In this document: piece after piece, positions 38,432 through 50,825 of the stretch
Numbering within the stretch: the stretch's first letter is position 1
How the letters are laid out: each line of letters opens with the position of its first letter
From: Gordius sp. MW1
Taxonomy: Eukaryota; Nematomorpha; Gordioida; Gordea; Gordiidae
DNA: 64,000 nt
Assembly: GCA_964036665.1 (NCBI GenBank)
Contig: OZ038526.1
Location: 17,732,001-17,796,000, forward strand
Reading direction: 5' to 3'
Notes under the pieces: model-generated
Told to the model about the DNA's origin: nothing
Databases searched by the model: none
Seen by the model: the letters and a program-made list of their open reading frames with translations, nothing else
Made by a program: the position numbers and the translations under genes

Positions 38432-40166
38432 TATCGTATCCGGAGATACGAGGATATCTTCCCCCCCCCCCCTGTTCTTTTATAAAAAGAAACGCCGCCG
38501 CTCACTATACGTGGTACGTATGTTACTTTTTCTTTCCCCCATGCCCCCTGACACAAAAGGTTAATTGATTGTAACATCTGTGTACTGAATATATACATAG
38601 AACTTTATTCCTTTACATTTAATTTCTAGTACGCGTATGTTATTCCCCCCCCCCCCCCGACGCGCTTATACGTATTTGTTATTTCTATCAATACGGATCT
38701 TTGATTTTTACATACTCGAGAGTTGCGTGATTTTATTCATTAATAAATTTATTCTTGGAGATAAATAAAATACATAAAAGACCTAAAGAAAGAATTAAAT
38801 GGTGAGTCCCCCTTTTGGGGGGGACAAGGTTTACACAGTAGGGACCAATATTTCCCCCAATTCAAGTAATGATAATTTCCCCTTCCTTCAAATCATTTTT
38901 ATTCATATCTTATATCCCCTTTTTTTAAAGATATGAAAATGGTGTCCAGAAGATAAAAAAAATCCCACCCTCGTATATTCCTATTCATCATACCCCAATC
39001 GCATCCTGCACAAATATAAATTTCCTCAAGGTAAAGAAAACAGGATTGAAAGTGATTTAGAAGTTATTCGAAACAAATCACCCCTACCCAATGCATGAAT
39101 TATCGACTAATTGCTTCAAAAACTTATTGAAAACTGGTACATGGAAAATTCAGGTCGGGTCTGAGACATCCATAATTGTTAAGGCAGCAGGAGTCTCCTT
39201 AATTTTCAGATGAGGGCAAGAGTTCCTCATGTATGGAGGTAAAGGCATATTAAAATGCTGAGAATTCCTCATTTTAGATGGATTTCAGAACGACAATAAC
39301 AGAATTATCCAATAAAAAGAAATTCATAGAGCCGGGATTCAGTTACCTATAGAGCGGGGAAGAAAATTATTATTGGATTATTCCAGGAGTATTCCCACAA
39401 GCCATAGATGAGGTATTTATAATTACATCCCGTTGGCCATGAATACTTAATATTTCAAAAGAAGAGACCACGTGATTGCTTTGAAGGATACATATGTCGT
39501 ATATAATAATTTTTGGATAGTTAGTATAATATTTTTGATATTGTTACTATTAATATCATGTAAACCCATAATTAGAACGTTGTTGATAAAAACCATCCGA
39601 TTGCATGATATCAATTATTCTTTTATCCACCCCTGGTCCTAATTTTTTTTGGAAAACCGCAAGGTATCGTATCCGGAGATACGAGGATATCTTCCCCCCC
39701 CCCCCTGTTCTTTTATAAAAAGAAACGCCGCCGCTCACTATACGTGGTACGTATGTTACTTTTTCTTTCCCCCATGCCCCCTGACACAAAAGGTTAATTG
39801 ATTGTAACATCTGTGTACTGAATATATACATAGAACTTTATTCCTTTACATTTAATTTCTAGTACGCGTATGTTATCCCCCCCCCCCCGACGCGCTTATA
39901 CGTATTTGTTATTTCTATCAATACGGATCTTTGATTTTTACATACTCGAGAGTTGCGTGATTTTATTCATTAATAAATTTATTCTTGGAGATAAATAAAA
40001 TACATAAAAGACCTAAAGAAAGAATTAAATGGTGAGTCCCCCTTTTGGGGGGGACAAGGTTTACACAGTAGGGACCAATATTTCCCCCAATTCAAGTAAT
40101 GATAATTTCCCCTTCCTTCAAATCATTTTTATTCATATCTTATACCCCTTTTTAAAGATATGAAAA
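38432..40166 (+). mobile_element. Non-autonomous LTR retrotransposon with TSD
   Basis: Two near-identical LTRs (38,432-38,939 and 39,665-40,166) start TATCGTATCCGGAGATACG and end ATATGAAAA. They differ mainly in C- and T-tract length. The flanks carry TCTC at 38,428-38,431 and 40,167-40,170 (ATCTC if the last A is shared). A PBS-like TGGTGTCCAGAAG follows the first LTR at 38,940. The 725-bp inside has no usable ORF, but 39,154-39,298 matches the gypsy pol 5' region at 28,488-28,660 (CGGGTCTGAG, GGCAGCAGGAGTCTCCTTA, GTATGGAGGTAAAGGCATAT), and 39,580-39,645 matches its 3' internal region. So it is a deletion derivative of a relative of the gypsy element. It lies upstream of the first traced exon of the LIM gene, possibly inside its first intron. 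Confidence 0.9.
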
Positions 40167-40170
40167 TCTC

Positions 40171-43100
40171 ATGAAGGGATATTTTTATATAAAAACCGTC
40201 TAATGGTTTTTACGCAATTTAACATGTTAAATTATTGATTGTTTATAAAATAGGGGTCGGGACTAGTCTGAGAGGGGCTAGTGCTAGCCATTTTTCATTG
40301 TGTCTCACAAATGACAAGATTTAAAAAACAAAAATTTTGTTTATAATCCAATTTTGTGTAATTTGGAATAGGAATACATTGCTCATGGAAATACCCTGAC
40401 CTGGATGGATATCTTAACGTTTTTAGTTTATTGAAATTCACAAAAACTGAATGCATTGCAGAACTTTATAATTCAAATAATAATTAATTCATATAAATAA
40501 TAGAATGTATTTGTAAGTAAATTTCTAATAGAGATCTAAGCCTATTAATTTCAGGGGTGTTCAGAAATTAGGCCAATCCATCTAGATTTAGGTTATTAGG
40601 TAGTCTGGTTTTAATTAAAATACTACGTAATTACCCTTAACACATTTCATTTCGTCGAAATTAACAAAGTTAGGTGAACACTAATGGGAAATAACACGAA
40701 ATATATTGGTTATAAATAAAACACTTATTTTTTAATAATGCTAGCTTGCTTTAATGTTTGCAAATGTCTCTGTTAAAATGTCAATTTAAAATCTTATATA
40801 TACTCAGCGAAGCGAATGCAAACCTGAGCTCATAGAACCCCCAGCCACGATATATTCACCCAAACACTTAGTTTAAACTTGCACCTGTTGCTGAATTAAT
40901 GAAAAATTTAAGTAAAATGTTCAAACATAGACATAGTACCCTACCAGAAATGAAACGAGCATGATTTAATTCCCCTATACTAATTCGTGATAACTTTGAT
41001 TCTGGACTAAAATAATAGTAAAAAAGACCAATTTAACATTAAAATATATATTTTTTTTAAACTTAGACTCTATTTATTATTGTAATACCAAAAACTTTAA
41101 ATAAATTGAAACCTATAACGAACTAGCTTAGATGAAAATATTTTTTCAACTGATGATCAACATTATAATATTGAGGCTTAAACATTTATTAGCGTCACCG
41201 TTAGGTCTATCGATAAAAACCAATATGCATGTTTTTTATTTATGAAGCCATCTATGTTCAAGTCTTAATCAATGCTTTTTAGTTTAGGAAGGGTCATTCT
41301 ATATTTAAAATTTACGTAATTCGACCAAATCATGCAATGTACATTTAGATGGAGGTAGTTGGAGACGGGGTGGATGGCCGAAATATTAAAAAATTTCATT
41401 TAGCCCTTATCTTTCTTCAAACCCTAAATACATCAGTGCCATACTTAATCGATTACAAGCTAACTAAAGAAGCCCAGACGAAAAAAATCGATAATCGTAC
41501 AAAAAATATATATGGCCCGAAATTTTATGCTAAACCATATCGAAAAATTTATTATACAATTAATGACGGCCGAAAAAGCACATTAGGTTTTTTTAACAGG
41601 AGTGCTCATGGTAATTTCAAAGACCTGAGTGAAGGGGGTTTAAAATTTAAATGCATCAGCGTAATTATTATAAATTTTGTCCGAATTTATAATTTTCTAA
41701 AATAAATTTACGTCGTAAATACGAAGATTTTTTCTTTTAATATTATTATATTAATTTTTGCAATCTTTCAAATTATTTTGGATATACTAATGAATAAAAT
41801 GGCTGATTAAGCAAAAGATACCTAAATAGCAGCTTTTTTGCCAACTTATTAATTAAGTTTCAAAAAAGTCTCAGTATTAGTTATAGTTAGTACCTTTTTG
41901 AATAGGTATTTCAACATTATTCTTTCCATGTAGATTTTACAAAAAGCAGCCTGGACCTAACACTACCTTAACCCTGTATTACAATTTCTACCGATCTTAA
42001 AACATAAACCGCTTTAACAATTTTAGCAAAATTTTTAATGGCAAACAATGTGTAAGGTATTTAAAAATATATATTTGAGATAAATTAAAAGAATATTGTA
42101 AATATGTAGCAACATATTAGTAATTGAGTTTCTTGCGACAATGTTAAATTTAGCTACCGTAAAAACTTAAATTTAAATTGGTAGCGCTTTAAAGTTCCTA
42201 AAATATATGTTAGACTATGGATCGAAATGATTAAAACGACTTTAAATTACCTTAAAAATTTGAGAATTGTATTTATAAGATTTAAAGAAAAATTAAATTT
42301 TAAAATTGTCTTATGAAAGAAAGTAAATAATACCTCCAACTGAATTTTCATACAATGCTGAAGCACTGACCATAGTCATATGGATGTAGCTATATTGTAC
42401 AAATGAATTAAAAGTTAAGACAAATTTGGAACGACAATTTAGCACCCAAGACAATGATCAAATTTTAAATTCGAGATTTGCGAAAAATTGTAGGATGTTC
42501 CCGAACGAATAGCTAAAATTCTTAATAAAAAGGAAACTCAATATATTATGAAATTCGGTGGAAATTTAATATTATGGGGAACGACGGGGAAAACAATTTG
42601 TTGAATGCTTTGTTTATAAATCCTGTTGCCTTAGTAAAAAAAATATAATGAGAATTCGCCGATGACGAGTATTAACCAAAATGCTAAGGTTTTGTTAGCA
42701 GCACACAAACCTCATGGTTTACTGCATTAGAAAATTCCCCTCCGATAATTTAGGAGTGGGGTGCGGCAACACTTGGTGCGGTAGTCGATTTTTTTGCCTA
42801 CATAAATCCCGAGGAGTGGAGGAGTTAAGAAGCAAATTTAAAACGCAAAACAGCTGTGTTTAGCCACTACTGGGGTGTTGTAAAAAGTAATTTCACTAAT
42901 ACTTTTTTTTTGCAACAAAAAACTACCTTGCGCAGAGGGCAAACGTTTTCTATTTTAACGCGCGATGGATAAAAAAATCCAATTAAAATCTCCGTGATTT
43001 TAGTTCTCTTCTTAAATATGAATATTAATCTTCCTCTATAGGTAAGCAGTAGTTTAAAAAGTATAATAAATGTTAAATCTATATGGGTAAAATTTAATAT
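40171..43100. other. Gene-poor region, no supported gene
   Basis: AT-rich. One open frame at 41,349-41,705 (+, 118 residues, Lys- and Ile-rich) starts with ATG but shows no family, no polyadenylation signal close by and AT-driven composition, so I do not call it a gene. The missing first exon of the LIM gene could lie here. Confidence 0.35.
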
Positions 43101-43129
43101 GCTTAGCTAGGAGGATAGGTATGGATGGC

Positions 43130-43560
43130 ATTTATTAATAATTGCCCCTGGTGGTATTTGTTTCTTCTGCTGCACATTAACCTTTCTTTTTGCAAGGGGG
43201 AGGGGAGAACATAGGATTGGGGAGGGGGGCCTGGGTGTTGGATGAAGCGGGAACAAGGAGTGGGCCATTGACTTGTGCGGGTTACTATTGGATTGCTAAA
43301 CTCAATAAGCGGCCGTGCAAAATTAACATGTGCCTCAAAACCATCAAAAGTCATCGTAGCCAGAGCCACGCTTTAATTTACTATTACTATACATACATAC
43401 ATCACACGAATCGAGAAATAATAACATGCGGTTTCCTGTAGTGCCTGCCATGCCACCATTCACATCATCCTGCTGATGATACTACGTTCATTTGAAACGA
43501 GGTGTTGTTTGTTTTATGTTTGGTGCCTGTGTCCTTCTTAAAAGGTCACCTTGAAGTAGT
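43130..43560. other. GC-richer island, possible promoter or 5' exon
   Basis: In an AT-rich setting this stretch has balanced composition, GGGGAGGGG and GGGGAGGGGGGCC words and overlapping open frames on both strands (43,190-43,441 + and 43,103-43,369 -). It may be a promoter/first exon of the minus-strand LIM gene 5 kb to its left. The frame shows no domain. Confidence 0.2.
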
Positions 43561-45610
43561 TTCCTTATATACTGAAAGGTTAGACTTTCAACTTAACCCA
43601 AACCCACCCCGCCTCTAATTTCAAAGCTGTTTCATAAATAATAATTTTGTATAATCACGCATTTCAATTCCTTCAGTTTTACGAAAAAAAATTTAATGGA
43701 ATTGGGCAAATAAAATTTGTATTAGTGTAGATGATTTAAGCAAAATATTTTAATCAGGGAAACTAAAATTTGAATTCTAATTTTTTGATCCTAGGATAGC
43801 AAATCTTATTTGACCTGGTATTAGACAAAATTAATTAAATATTGGAACTCTACTCGTTGTTTCCTTAAATTTATTTATACAAGGCTAGCCATCCCTATGT
43901 GCCGCTTGATATTTTATTAATAACATTTATAGCTCCTCCATCCAAAAAAATATTACATATTATCAGTATATATATTTAATTGTAATAATTAGTGTCAATT
44001 ATGGCAGCTAATGGCAGTGGTCTTACAAGGTTTAATAAATGTCTGTTTGGTATTTTCGATTGGAAATAGAAAATTTATTAGTGATTCATAATATAGTTTA
44101 TTTCATAAATTGACATTAAAAAATGAAATATAAGTTAAGTATTAATTAAATTAATATCATTGGTTGCCCAAAAATTCCCGTCATTATAATAACATGGATT
44201 TTGCTTTAGTCGGCAAAATTTGAATTAAACCATATAATTTTTATATTTTACAAAAACATATAGCAAAATGCTTAATAAATACCTTAAAGTCGAATTTTAT
44301 TAAAAATCAGTAGACACTTAATTTTATTTCTTCGAGCGTAAAACAAAAGCTTGACTAATTCATTAAATTTTAAGTTATTTTATTTACCTTTTAAAAAATT
44401 TGCTTATGAATGAAGATGATAAAAAATGTATATTAAAACGAGCTATATCAATACACGCAATTCACATTTGACGATTATTAATTCCGCTAAATATAATTTA
44501 AACGGAGTAGTAAATAATTCTTAACAAATATTAATTTAATATTAGAGTGACTTCTTTGTATTTTAAATTTTAATTTAAAAGTCATTGGTCAAGAAGCTAA
44601 ATAAGTCTCATCAAAGCTCAACTTTAATAAATATACGAATATTCAAAAAATTAATCTCCAGGATTAGGTGAATAAAGTATATGATTTTCTGATTAGTTTA
44701 AGTATTAATTTTTTAAGCTTAATGGCAGAACGTTAGCCTATTAAGAACAACCTCACCATTACCCCCACAACAAGCAAAATTCGTTGAGGTTTACATACAT
44801 ATCCTTGAAAATTCGACAATTCAGGCTAAAAAGTTGGACATTATTGTTATACCTAGGTATTATATTTAAATTGTGCACGGTAGATATTATGTTATCTTTT
44901 TCTTAGAGTAAATTTTTTTTAATAAAATGTAAGGCCTCTTTTTAGGGAAGGAAATGGAGAAGGGTGTGCAATAGAGACCAGAAAAGGTCGGTCCAGTCGG
45001 CTGCCGTCGTATATTGCGATTTTTGGGCAGGCCTGGGGGCGGTACCATAACAATATTTAGGCAATTCGTGCCTAGTGAAATTTTTTTATACTGTCTAATA
45101 TTTTCGTGTATTATTTTATCACTTTTTATTGATTGCATAACATTTATATTGCGTCCAAAAAATCGGGAATTAAATTTATTTTTTTTAATATGATAAAATT
45201 GTTACTAAAAATTTGAAAAAGCATCATTTAGGACGGGTTCGGGTAGCTCTAACGGGCATAGCCGGACTGACACTTAGAAGGGTTTGGACGGGCCCGGGCG
45301 GATAATCTAGTTATAAATTCGGACGGAGCCGGGTGCGGGCAAATAAATTAAAACAAACCTGACCTCTGGAGTACAGGTTAGAGCTTGTACTGTAGTGCTA
45401 GCTTGTCATGGGTTGGGTTAGCTAAGTAAAAAATTTATCTCTTGGACCTTGGGCCATATATTTTTTCAATATAAGAAAACGGCAAAAAAATCGCGTGCTT
45501 AACGCTAAGGGACGTAGTTTAACATTGTTAATCGTGTACACGATTGTCGATTGTTTATAATGTTTGAGCAAACTTGGTTTCTAATGTCATTATTGCTCAT
45601 GATTTTATTT
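43561..45610. other. Gene-poor AT-rich region with a CGGGCC island
   Basis: No gene was seen. A GC island with GGACGGGTTCGGGTAGC and GACGGGCCCGGGCGG at 45,231-45,305 belongs to the dispersed islands described for 14.7-20.3 kb. Confidence 0.35.
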
Positions 45611-45614
45611 ATAT

Positions 45615-45760
45615 AGAAATGAGAAAAATGAGAATCGGACGATCTAGTGTTACGAAATGGCAAGTGGACAAAGTTATAATGAATAAGGAGTCCGAACATC
45701 CTTACTCAAGATGGAGGAACTGATCAAAACAAACGATAAAGAAAGGATAAAGAAATTATA
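45615..45760 (+). pseudogene. RTE-type LINE 3' fragment B
   Basis: Decayed match to the 3' end of the LINE at 46.1 kb: GATCTAGTGTTACG, AAGTGGACAAAGTTATAATG, TCAAGATGGAGGAACTGATC and AAAACAAACGATAAAGAAAGG. Confidence 0.5.
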
Positions 45761-46104
45761 GATAAAAATAAAAATTGGTAATGTACTCTCATTCAAAAAT
45801 ACTAGATACTTGATTAAAATAAACAAAATTTGTAAATAAAGGTTACTTTCTTAAGGTTCCGTCCAAAATTGATAAATTTTTGAGAAGAATTTTTATAAAA
45901 TTATAAAATTATGTAATATATCCAACTTTAACGAAACCAAAATATAAGTTATTTATAATATTTATAACAGTTGGTAAATTGGAGGGGGTCCAAGTATTCC
46001 TTCAAAAAACACTGTTCCTATAAATATTAAAATGTTAAAAAATTAATGATTATAAACTGACAAATCTTTTACTATCCACATATATTAAAATGTAAAACAC
46101 TACC

Positions 46105-49066
46105 TACGACGGTCCCAAGTCCGTATGCAAAAAGTGGAGGGTCGATGTCAGGTGGGAAATCGGCTATAAAAACCAACTCCAAATCATGATAGTTACTAAC
46201 AAATTTTTACAAGCGACGCGCACTGCATATCCTACCCGTGCAATGTGAAAGATACACTAGGGTTACTACTAACTGAAGGTGGTTAAGGAAATTAGTTGTG
46301 GAAAGAATGCGAATAACGTGCTGGAATGTGGGAACGTTGACGGGGAAGAGCATAGATGTCGCACTAATGCTAAAAAGAAGAAAAGTACACATCGCCTGCC
46401 TACAAGAGACGAGGTGGAACGGAACCAAAGCCCTGGAAGTTAAAATGATACTACAAGCTATTCTACAGTGGGTCACCAAATTGTAGAAACGGGGTCGGTA
46501 TCGTTCTAAGCGAATCGTTCAAGGACAAGGTGGTGGAAGTCCAGCGTTGTTCAGACAGGATTAGGTGAAGATTGCAGATAAAGGGAACCTCCTAACCGTT
46601 ATGTGCGTGTATGCTCCCCAAATTGGGTGTATGGAATCAGAAAAAGACATATTCTTCGATTCATTGGAAAAGTAAATACAAGGAATCGGACAGGAAGAAA
46701 GGCTAATTACTGGGGCGGATTTCAACGCTCACGTAGGGAAAGATCGCCTCGGGTATGAACGCAATCATGGAGGCTATGGGCATGGTCTGAAGAACAACGA
46801 AGGAAAAAAACTTCTCCAAGTATCCCAAGCATACTACATGGCGATCGTTAACACCTATGTTCAAAAACGCGAAGATAATATTGTGACTTATAGAAGTGGG
46901 AAGCATTTTAGTCAGCTTGACTATATACTCATACGGCGAAAGGACTTATGGAGTATTTTAGAAGTAATACAGTGAGAAGATATCGCCAGGCAACATCGTC
47001 CACTTGTTATGAATCTTGACAGAACCTCGAATTCAAAACGAAAGGCTATAGGATACGTCGACGAATGAAGAATACTATCAAAACGCCTCCTCACTCTTGG
47101 GTGCGAGGAAGTTGCAAAGGGACGTAGACGACGATTGGGAGACGCTAACTAAGGACATAAAGAAAATAGCAATTTGTGTTCTAGAACAGACCAAAGGAGG
47201 CAAAGAGATTAATGGGGGACTATGGTGGTGGGATCATTCGGAGGGATTTCATTGAAAGATAGAAAATCTATATAGACGGTGGCATAAATCAAAGATGTGG
47301 GAGGATTATTAAGAGTATAGGGACGCTAAGATAGCCGCAAAAAAAGTCGCTGCAACAGCGAAGACTGCCACGTACACCGAGATGTCAAACAAATTGGATC
47401 CTAAAGGGGGCGATAGGCTTGTGTACAAATTGTCCAAGATAAGGGACAAGAAAAGTCGCGATTTCGGAGTTCTCAAAATAGTTAAGAACAAGAGGGGTCA
47501 AACCTAATTCAAACCGAAGGAAATGATGGAGAGATGGAAAAGATATTTTAAGGAACTTATTTATATTGCAAATGACAAAGATTCCCATCCCGATTAAGCC
47601 AAACATAAGTATGGTCGAACTCTTTCAGGAGGATGAAGTTAGGACACAAATGAACAAGATGCCAAAAGGAAAAGCTAATGGGTCAGATGGAATACCTATG
47701 GAAGCATTGCTCAGATGTCGTGAAGAAGGAGTCACCACCATGACGAACCTCCTTAATAAGATATTGGTATAAGAGCGATTACAAATCAATGGAGAGCAAG
47801 CAGGATTATACCCTTGTTTAAAGGCAGAGGTCACTCTCAAGACTGTGGCAATTACAGAGGTATCAAACTAACTTGCCACTCCTTGAATATGGAGAAGATC
47901 TTAGTAACAAGGCTGAAAAACGAGGCGTAAATAACGGCTAACCAATTCGGATTTGTGGCCGGCAAATCCATAATCGACCCAATCTTGGCACTAAGACAAA
48001 TTATGGATAAATATGCTGAAAATAGAAGAGACCTATATATGATCTTTATCGACTTGGAGAAAGCTTATGACACGGTCCCTCGCGATTTAATATGGTGGTG
48101 TTTGAGAAAGCAAAATATCCCTGCCGCATATATATGGCCTATATAAAATATTTATGAAGCCTCAAACACTTGCGTTAAGACGACAGTTGGAGACTCTAAA
48201 TCTTTTAGGGTTAAAATTGAATTACATCAAGGATTTGCTTTAAGTCCCTTTTTATTTAATATAATTATAGACACGATAACGAGGGACATTCAAAAGCCAT
48301 CGCCATGGTTTATGCTATATGCCAATGATATAGTACTATGCGAGGAAACAAGGGATAAAGTATTCGAAGAAGCCGGAAAGTGGTCAAAGCGCTTAGCTGG
48401 ATATGGTTTAAAGGTCAACGATCGAAAACAGGTATACATGGAAATGAATTTACAGGCAACCCATCGCTGGATGACCATAAAGTACCCAAAAGTAGACAAG
48501 TTCACATACCTCGGTTCGATGCTACATCAAGAGGGAGGTTGCGCAACAGAAGTCAACGCCCTGATTCAAAAATTGCTTAAATGGCGAAGTAAATCCTGTG
48601 TGAGCGACACGAAAATGCCAATATGGTTGAAGAGCAAAGCTTACAAATCCATCGTAAGACCGGTGTTTTTATGAAGGAAAGCTATTACAAGCCACAGAGA
48701 TGAGAATGATACGGTAGCTTGGGGCATACTAAGCTCGACCAACTAAGCTCGACCATATGACGAATGACCTGCTCATGGCAAAAATGGGTATTCACCCTAT
48801 GGCACGAAAATCGGTTAAGGTGGTATGGGAATATACACTTAGAAGGGACACGAATGACGTGAATCTAAAAGTACTGGACATGGAGGTCCCGGGGAAGAGA
48901 GGAAGAGGACGACCTCTTGTCACGTGGAAAGGGCAAGTCGATAAAGTTAGGAAAACAAAAGAGATTAGTCTAAACATGGCACTCACCCGGTCAAGATGGA
49001 AGAAACTCATTAAAACAAACCCCACGACTGTGGGACTATATAAGTGATAAAGAGAAGAAGAAGAGA
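46105..49066 (+). mobile_element. RTE-type LINE, near full length, inactive
   Basis: About 3 kb with recognisable 5' and 3' ends. The 3' end reads AAACCCCACGACTGTGGGAC, then GTGATAAAGAGAAGAAGAAG, a purine microsatellite tail as seen in RTE-clade elements instead of poly(A). Three further fragments of the same 3' end occur in this window (25.4, 45.6 and 50.2 kb), so the family was active here for some time. All copies point the same way. Confidence 0.8.
46298..49047 (+). pseudogene. RTE ORF2 relic: AP endonuclease and reverse transcriptase
   Basis: From 46,307 the frame gives RITCWNVGTLTGK and LQETRW, the N-terminal blocks of an apurinic-endonuclease-like domain, and later QHRPLVM near 46,990, its C-terminal His block. 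The reverse transcriptase follows with KGKANGSDGIPMEAL (about 47,670), GNYRGI, NQFGF (about 47,940) and FIDLEKAYDTVPR with the motif A Asp at 48,051. At motif C the family's ADD is AND here: codon 48,324-48,326 is AAT (Asn) in place of Asp, so the catalytic centre is lost. Many stops and frame shifts occur (for example at 46,484, 47,506 and 48,144). The post-RT region ends in MTNDLLMAKMG and GKRGRGRPLVTWKG. Confidence 0.85.
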
Positions 49067-49084
49067 ACCAGCCAAATTTGTCAT

Positions 49085-49160
49085 TATAACCCAGGCGCTT
49101 AGCCAAGGGGGGGGGGAAGCGGGACTTCCCTTTCTCCCCCTTGGCCAAACTTTAAAATTT
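49085..49160. repeat. Imperfect hairpin around G/C tracts
   Basis: GCTTAGCCAAGGGGGGGG at 49,099 faces CTCCCCCTTGGCCAAAC at 49,133, an inverted repeat with a loop of about 15 bases. It starts just after the LINE tail. Confidence 0.5.
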
Positions 49161-49580
49161 TTTTTGATAATTAAATTAATTAAATGCCTTAACTAATAGT
49201 TTAGTTGGATAAAAAATTCCAGACACTATAAACATACATTTCATTTTTTTAATAAAATTTTTGACAAAAAGCTTATACCCCCACCATTATAATATTTTTG
49301 AATATTATTGTGCAAATTGCTATGAAATTGATACCCCGTGAATACGTAAGACCTTCGTTATGCTAGTAAATTGCTAACTTTTTTTTACGATTTGAAACAT
49401 TAAATCAAAGTTATTTTTTGCTTATTTTTCACGTCGGTCGTGTCCCCTCCGGCGTGGCTAAATAAATTAAATAATCTAATTTTGTCATTTTTTGCGCGTT
49501 AAATAAGCAGAAAAATGAAAATACTTTTAACAAAGTGCCAATAAATGTTGATATATCTCAGTTCTTTGGACATCTAAGAA

Positions 49581-49800
49581 GGGCTCCGCCCCTAACTCCC
49601 AACAAGGTTATTGTCCTCGGTTCTTTGGTGTTAGGTAGCGTCCCCGGGCCCCGTGTCGTTTTTGGTTGAGCCTTTAACCTAAGTTCTTCTACACTTCGTT
49701 GAAAAACATTTCATTTGCTGTGAAATTTAAGCAGGGAAGAAAAACGGACCTTAATGTTTGAGGGCTTGGCTACGTCCATGCTTATACCGGTTGCTTTAAG
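49581..49800 (+). repeat. Dispersed repeat, copy 1 (GGGCTCCGCCC to GGCTACGTCCATG)
   Basis: Contains GGGCTCCGCCCC, CATTTGCTGTGAAATTTAAGC and GGCTACGTCCATGC. The same order recurs at 50,598-50,825. Both lie 3' of an RTE tail, so the LINE may end next to, or may have moved with, this sequence. Confidence 0.55.
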
Positions 49801-50200
49801 TTTTTATGAATTATCTGAGTACACTGATAGCTTATTGACCAAAGTAAGGTTTGTGGGCAATGCTTTTTTACGACCCCTCATAATATCTCAGTTTTTAATG
49901 CTGTATATCTAGGCATATTTTAAACAAAAAGGAGGATTTGCTTAGGAAGTTAGGGGATAATCGCATGTTTCGGAAATAACCTAGATTAATGATGTCGCTC
50001 CGGGCTCAATTCGGGCGCAAAAATAAAAATATGGAGCATTTTAAACCTGGACTGTGGATTATTAAAATAATTAAATAAAGATAGAATACATGTGAACAAC
50101 AATGTGAGTTTAAAAAAACCTTATTTTTTGTCGAACTTGACATTATGATAATAAATTAGTAGGTATTAAAAATTGATTAATATGCATCGGCATTAAACAC

Positions 50201-50588
50201 CAGGGAAGGAAAGCTTATAAAAGCCACAGAGATGAGAATTCTACGGTGGAGCTTGGCGTAACTAAGCTCGACCATATGACGAATGACTTTCTCATGACAA
50301 AAATGAATATTCAACCTATGGTAGACAGACATGATTAACGAAAATCGGTTAAGGTGGTATGAAGATATACTAATGGGGACACGAATGACCTAAATCGAAA
50401 AGTTTGGACATGGAGGTGCCGGAGAAGAGAGGAAGAGGACGACCCCGTGTCACATGGAACAGGCAAGGCGATAAAGTTATGAAAACTAAAGAGTAGTCAA
50501 ATGGCACTCACCCGATCAAGATGCAAGAAACTTATCAAAACAAACCCCACGACCGTGGGATCAAAATAACTGATAAAGAAGAAGAAGA
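50201..50588 (+). pseudogene. RTE-type LINE 3' fragment C
   Basis: 5'-truncated copy: GAAGGAAAGCTTATAAAAGC, GATGAGAATTCTACGG, GAGGAAGAGGACGACC, TCAAGATGCAAGAAACTTATC, CCCCACGACCGTGGG and the tail TGATAAAGAAGAAGAAG (50,571-50,587). Frame breaks throughout. Confidence 0.8.
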
Positions 50589-50597
50589 TTCAAACAA

Positions 50598-50825
50598 AGG
50601 GCTTCACCCCTGTACCCCGGCTGGGGCTGCCCTTCTAAACCTTACTCAAGGGGCTCCGCCCTTTAAACCCCTGTCTACTTGCTGTCTTTATGTGGCCTTA
50701 TTAGGCTCTTATAAATTCGTATGGGAGCATTCATTTGCTATGCAATTTAAGCAATAATAAAAATTAACGGAGGGCAAATTGAGGGTAGAGGGTCGGGCTA
50801 CGTCTATAATGGTACCAGTTGGCTT
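50598..50825 (+). repeat. Dispersed repeat, copy 2
   Basis: Contains GGCTGGGGCTGCCC, GGGGCTCCGCCC, CATTTGCTATGCAATTTAAGC and CGGGCTACGTCTATAATGG, aligned in order with 49,581-49,800. It begins only ten bases after the end of the RTE tail. Confidence 0.6.

Noticed and set aside
41349-41705. 118-codon open frame on the plus strand
   Set aside because: Composition follows the AT-rich background and there is no domain, acceptor or polyadenylation support.
42420-42640. Words resembling a Tc1/mariner transposase (QDND, then LWG)
   Set aside because: The two blocks are in the wrong order and frame for that family, so chance similarity is more likely.
43103-43441. Overlapping open frames on both strands
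   Set aside because: Neither shows a domain or splice partners. Kept only as a GC-richer island that might hold a promoter or 5' exon.
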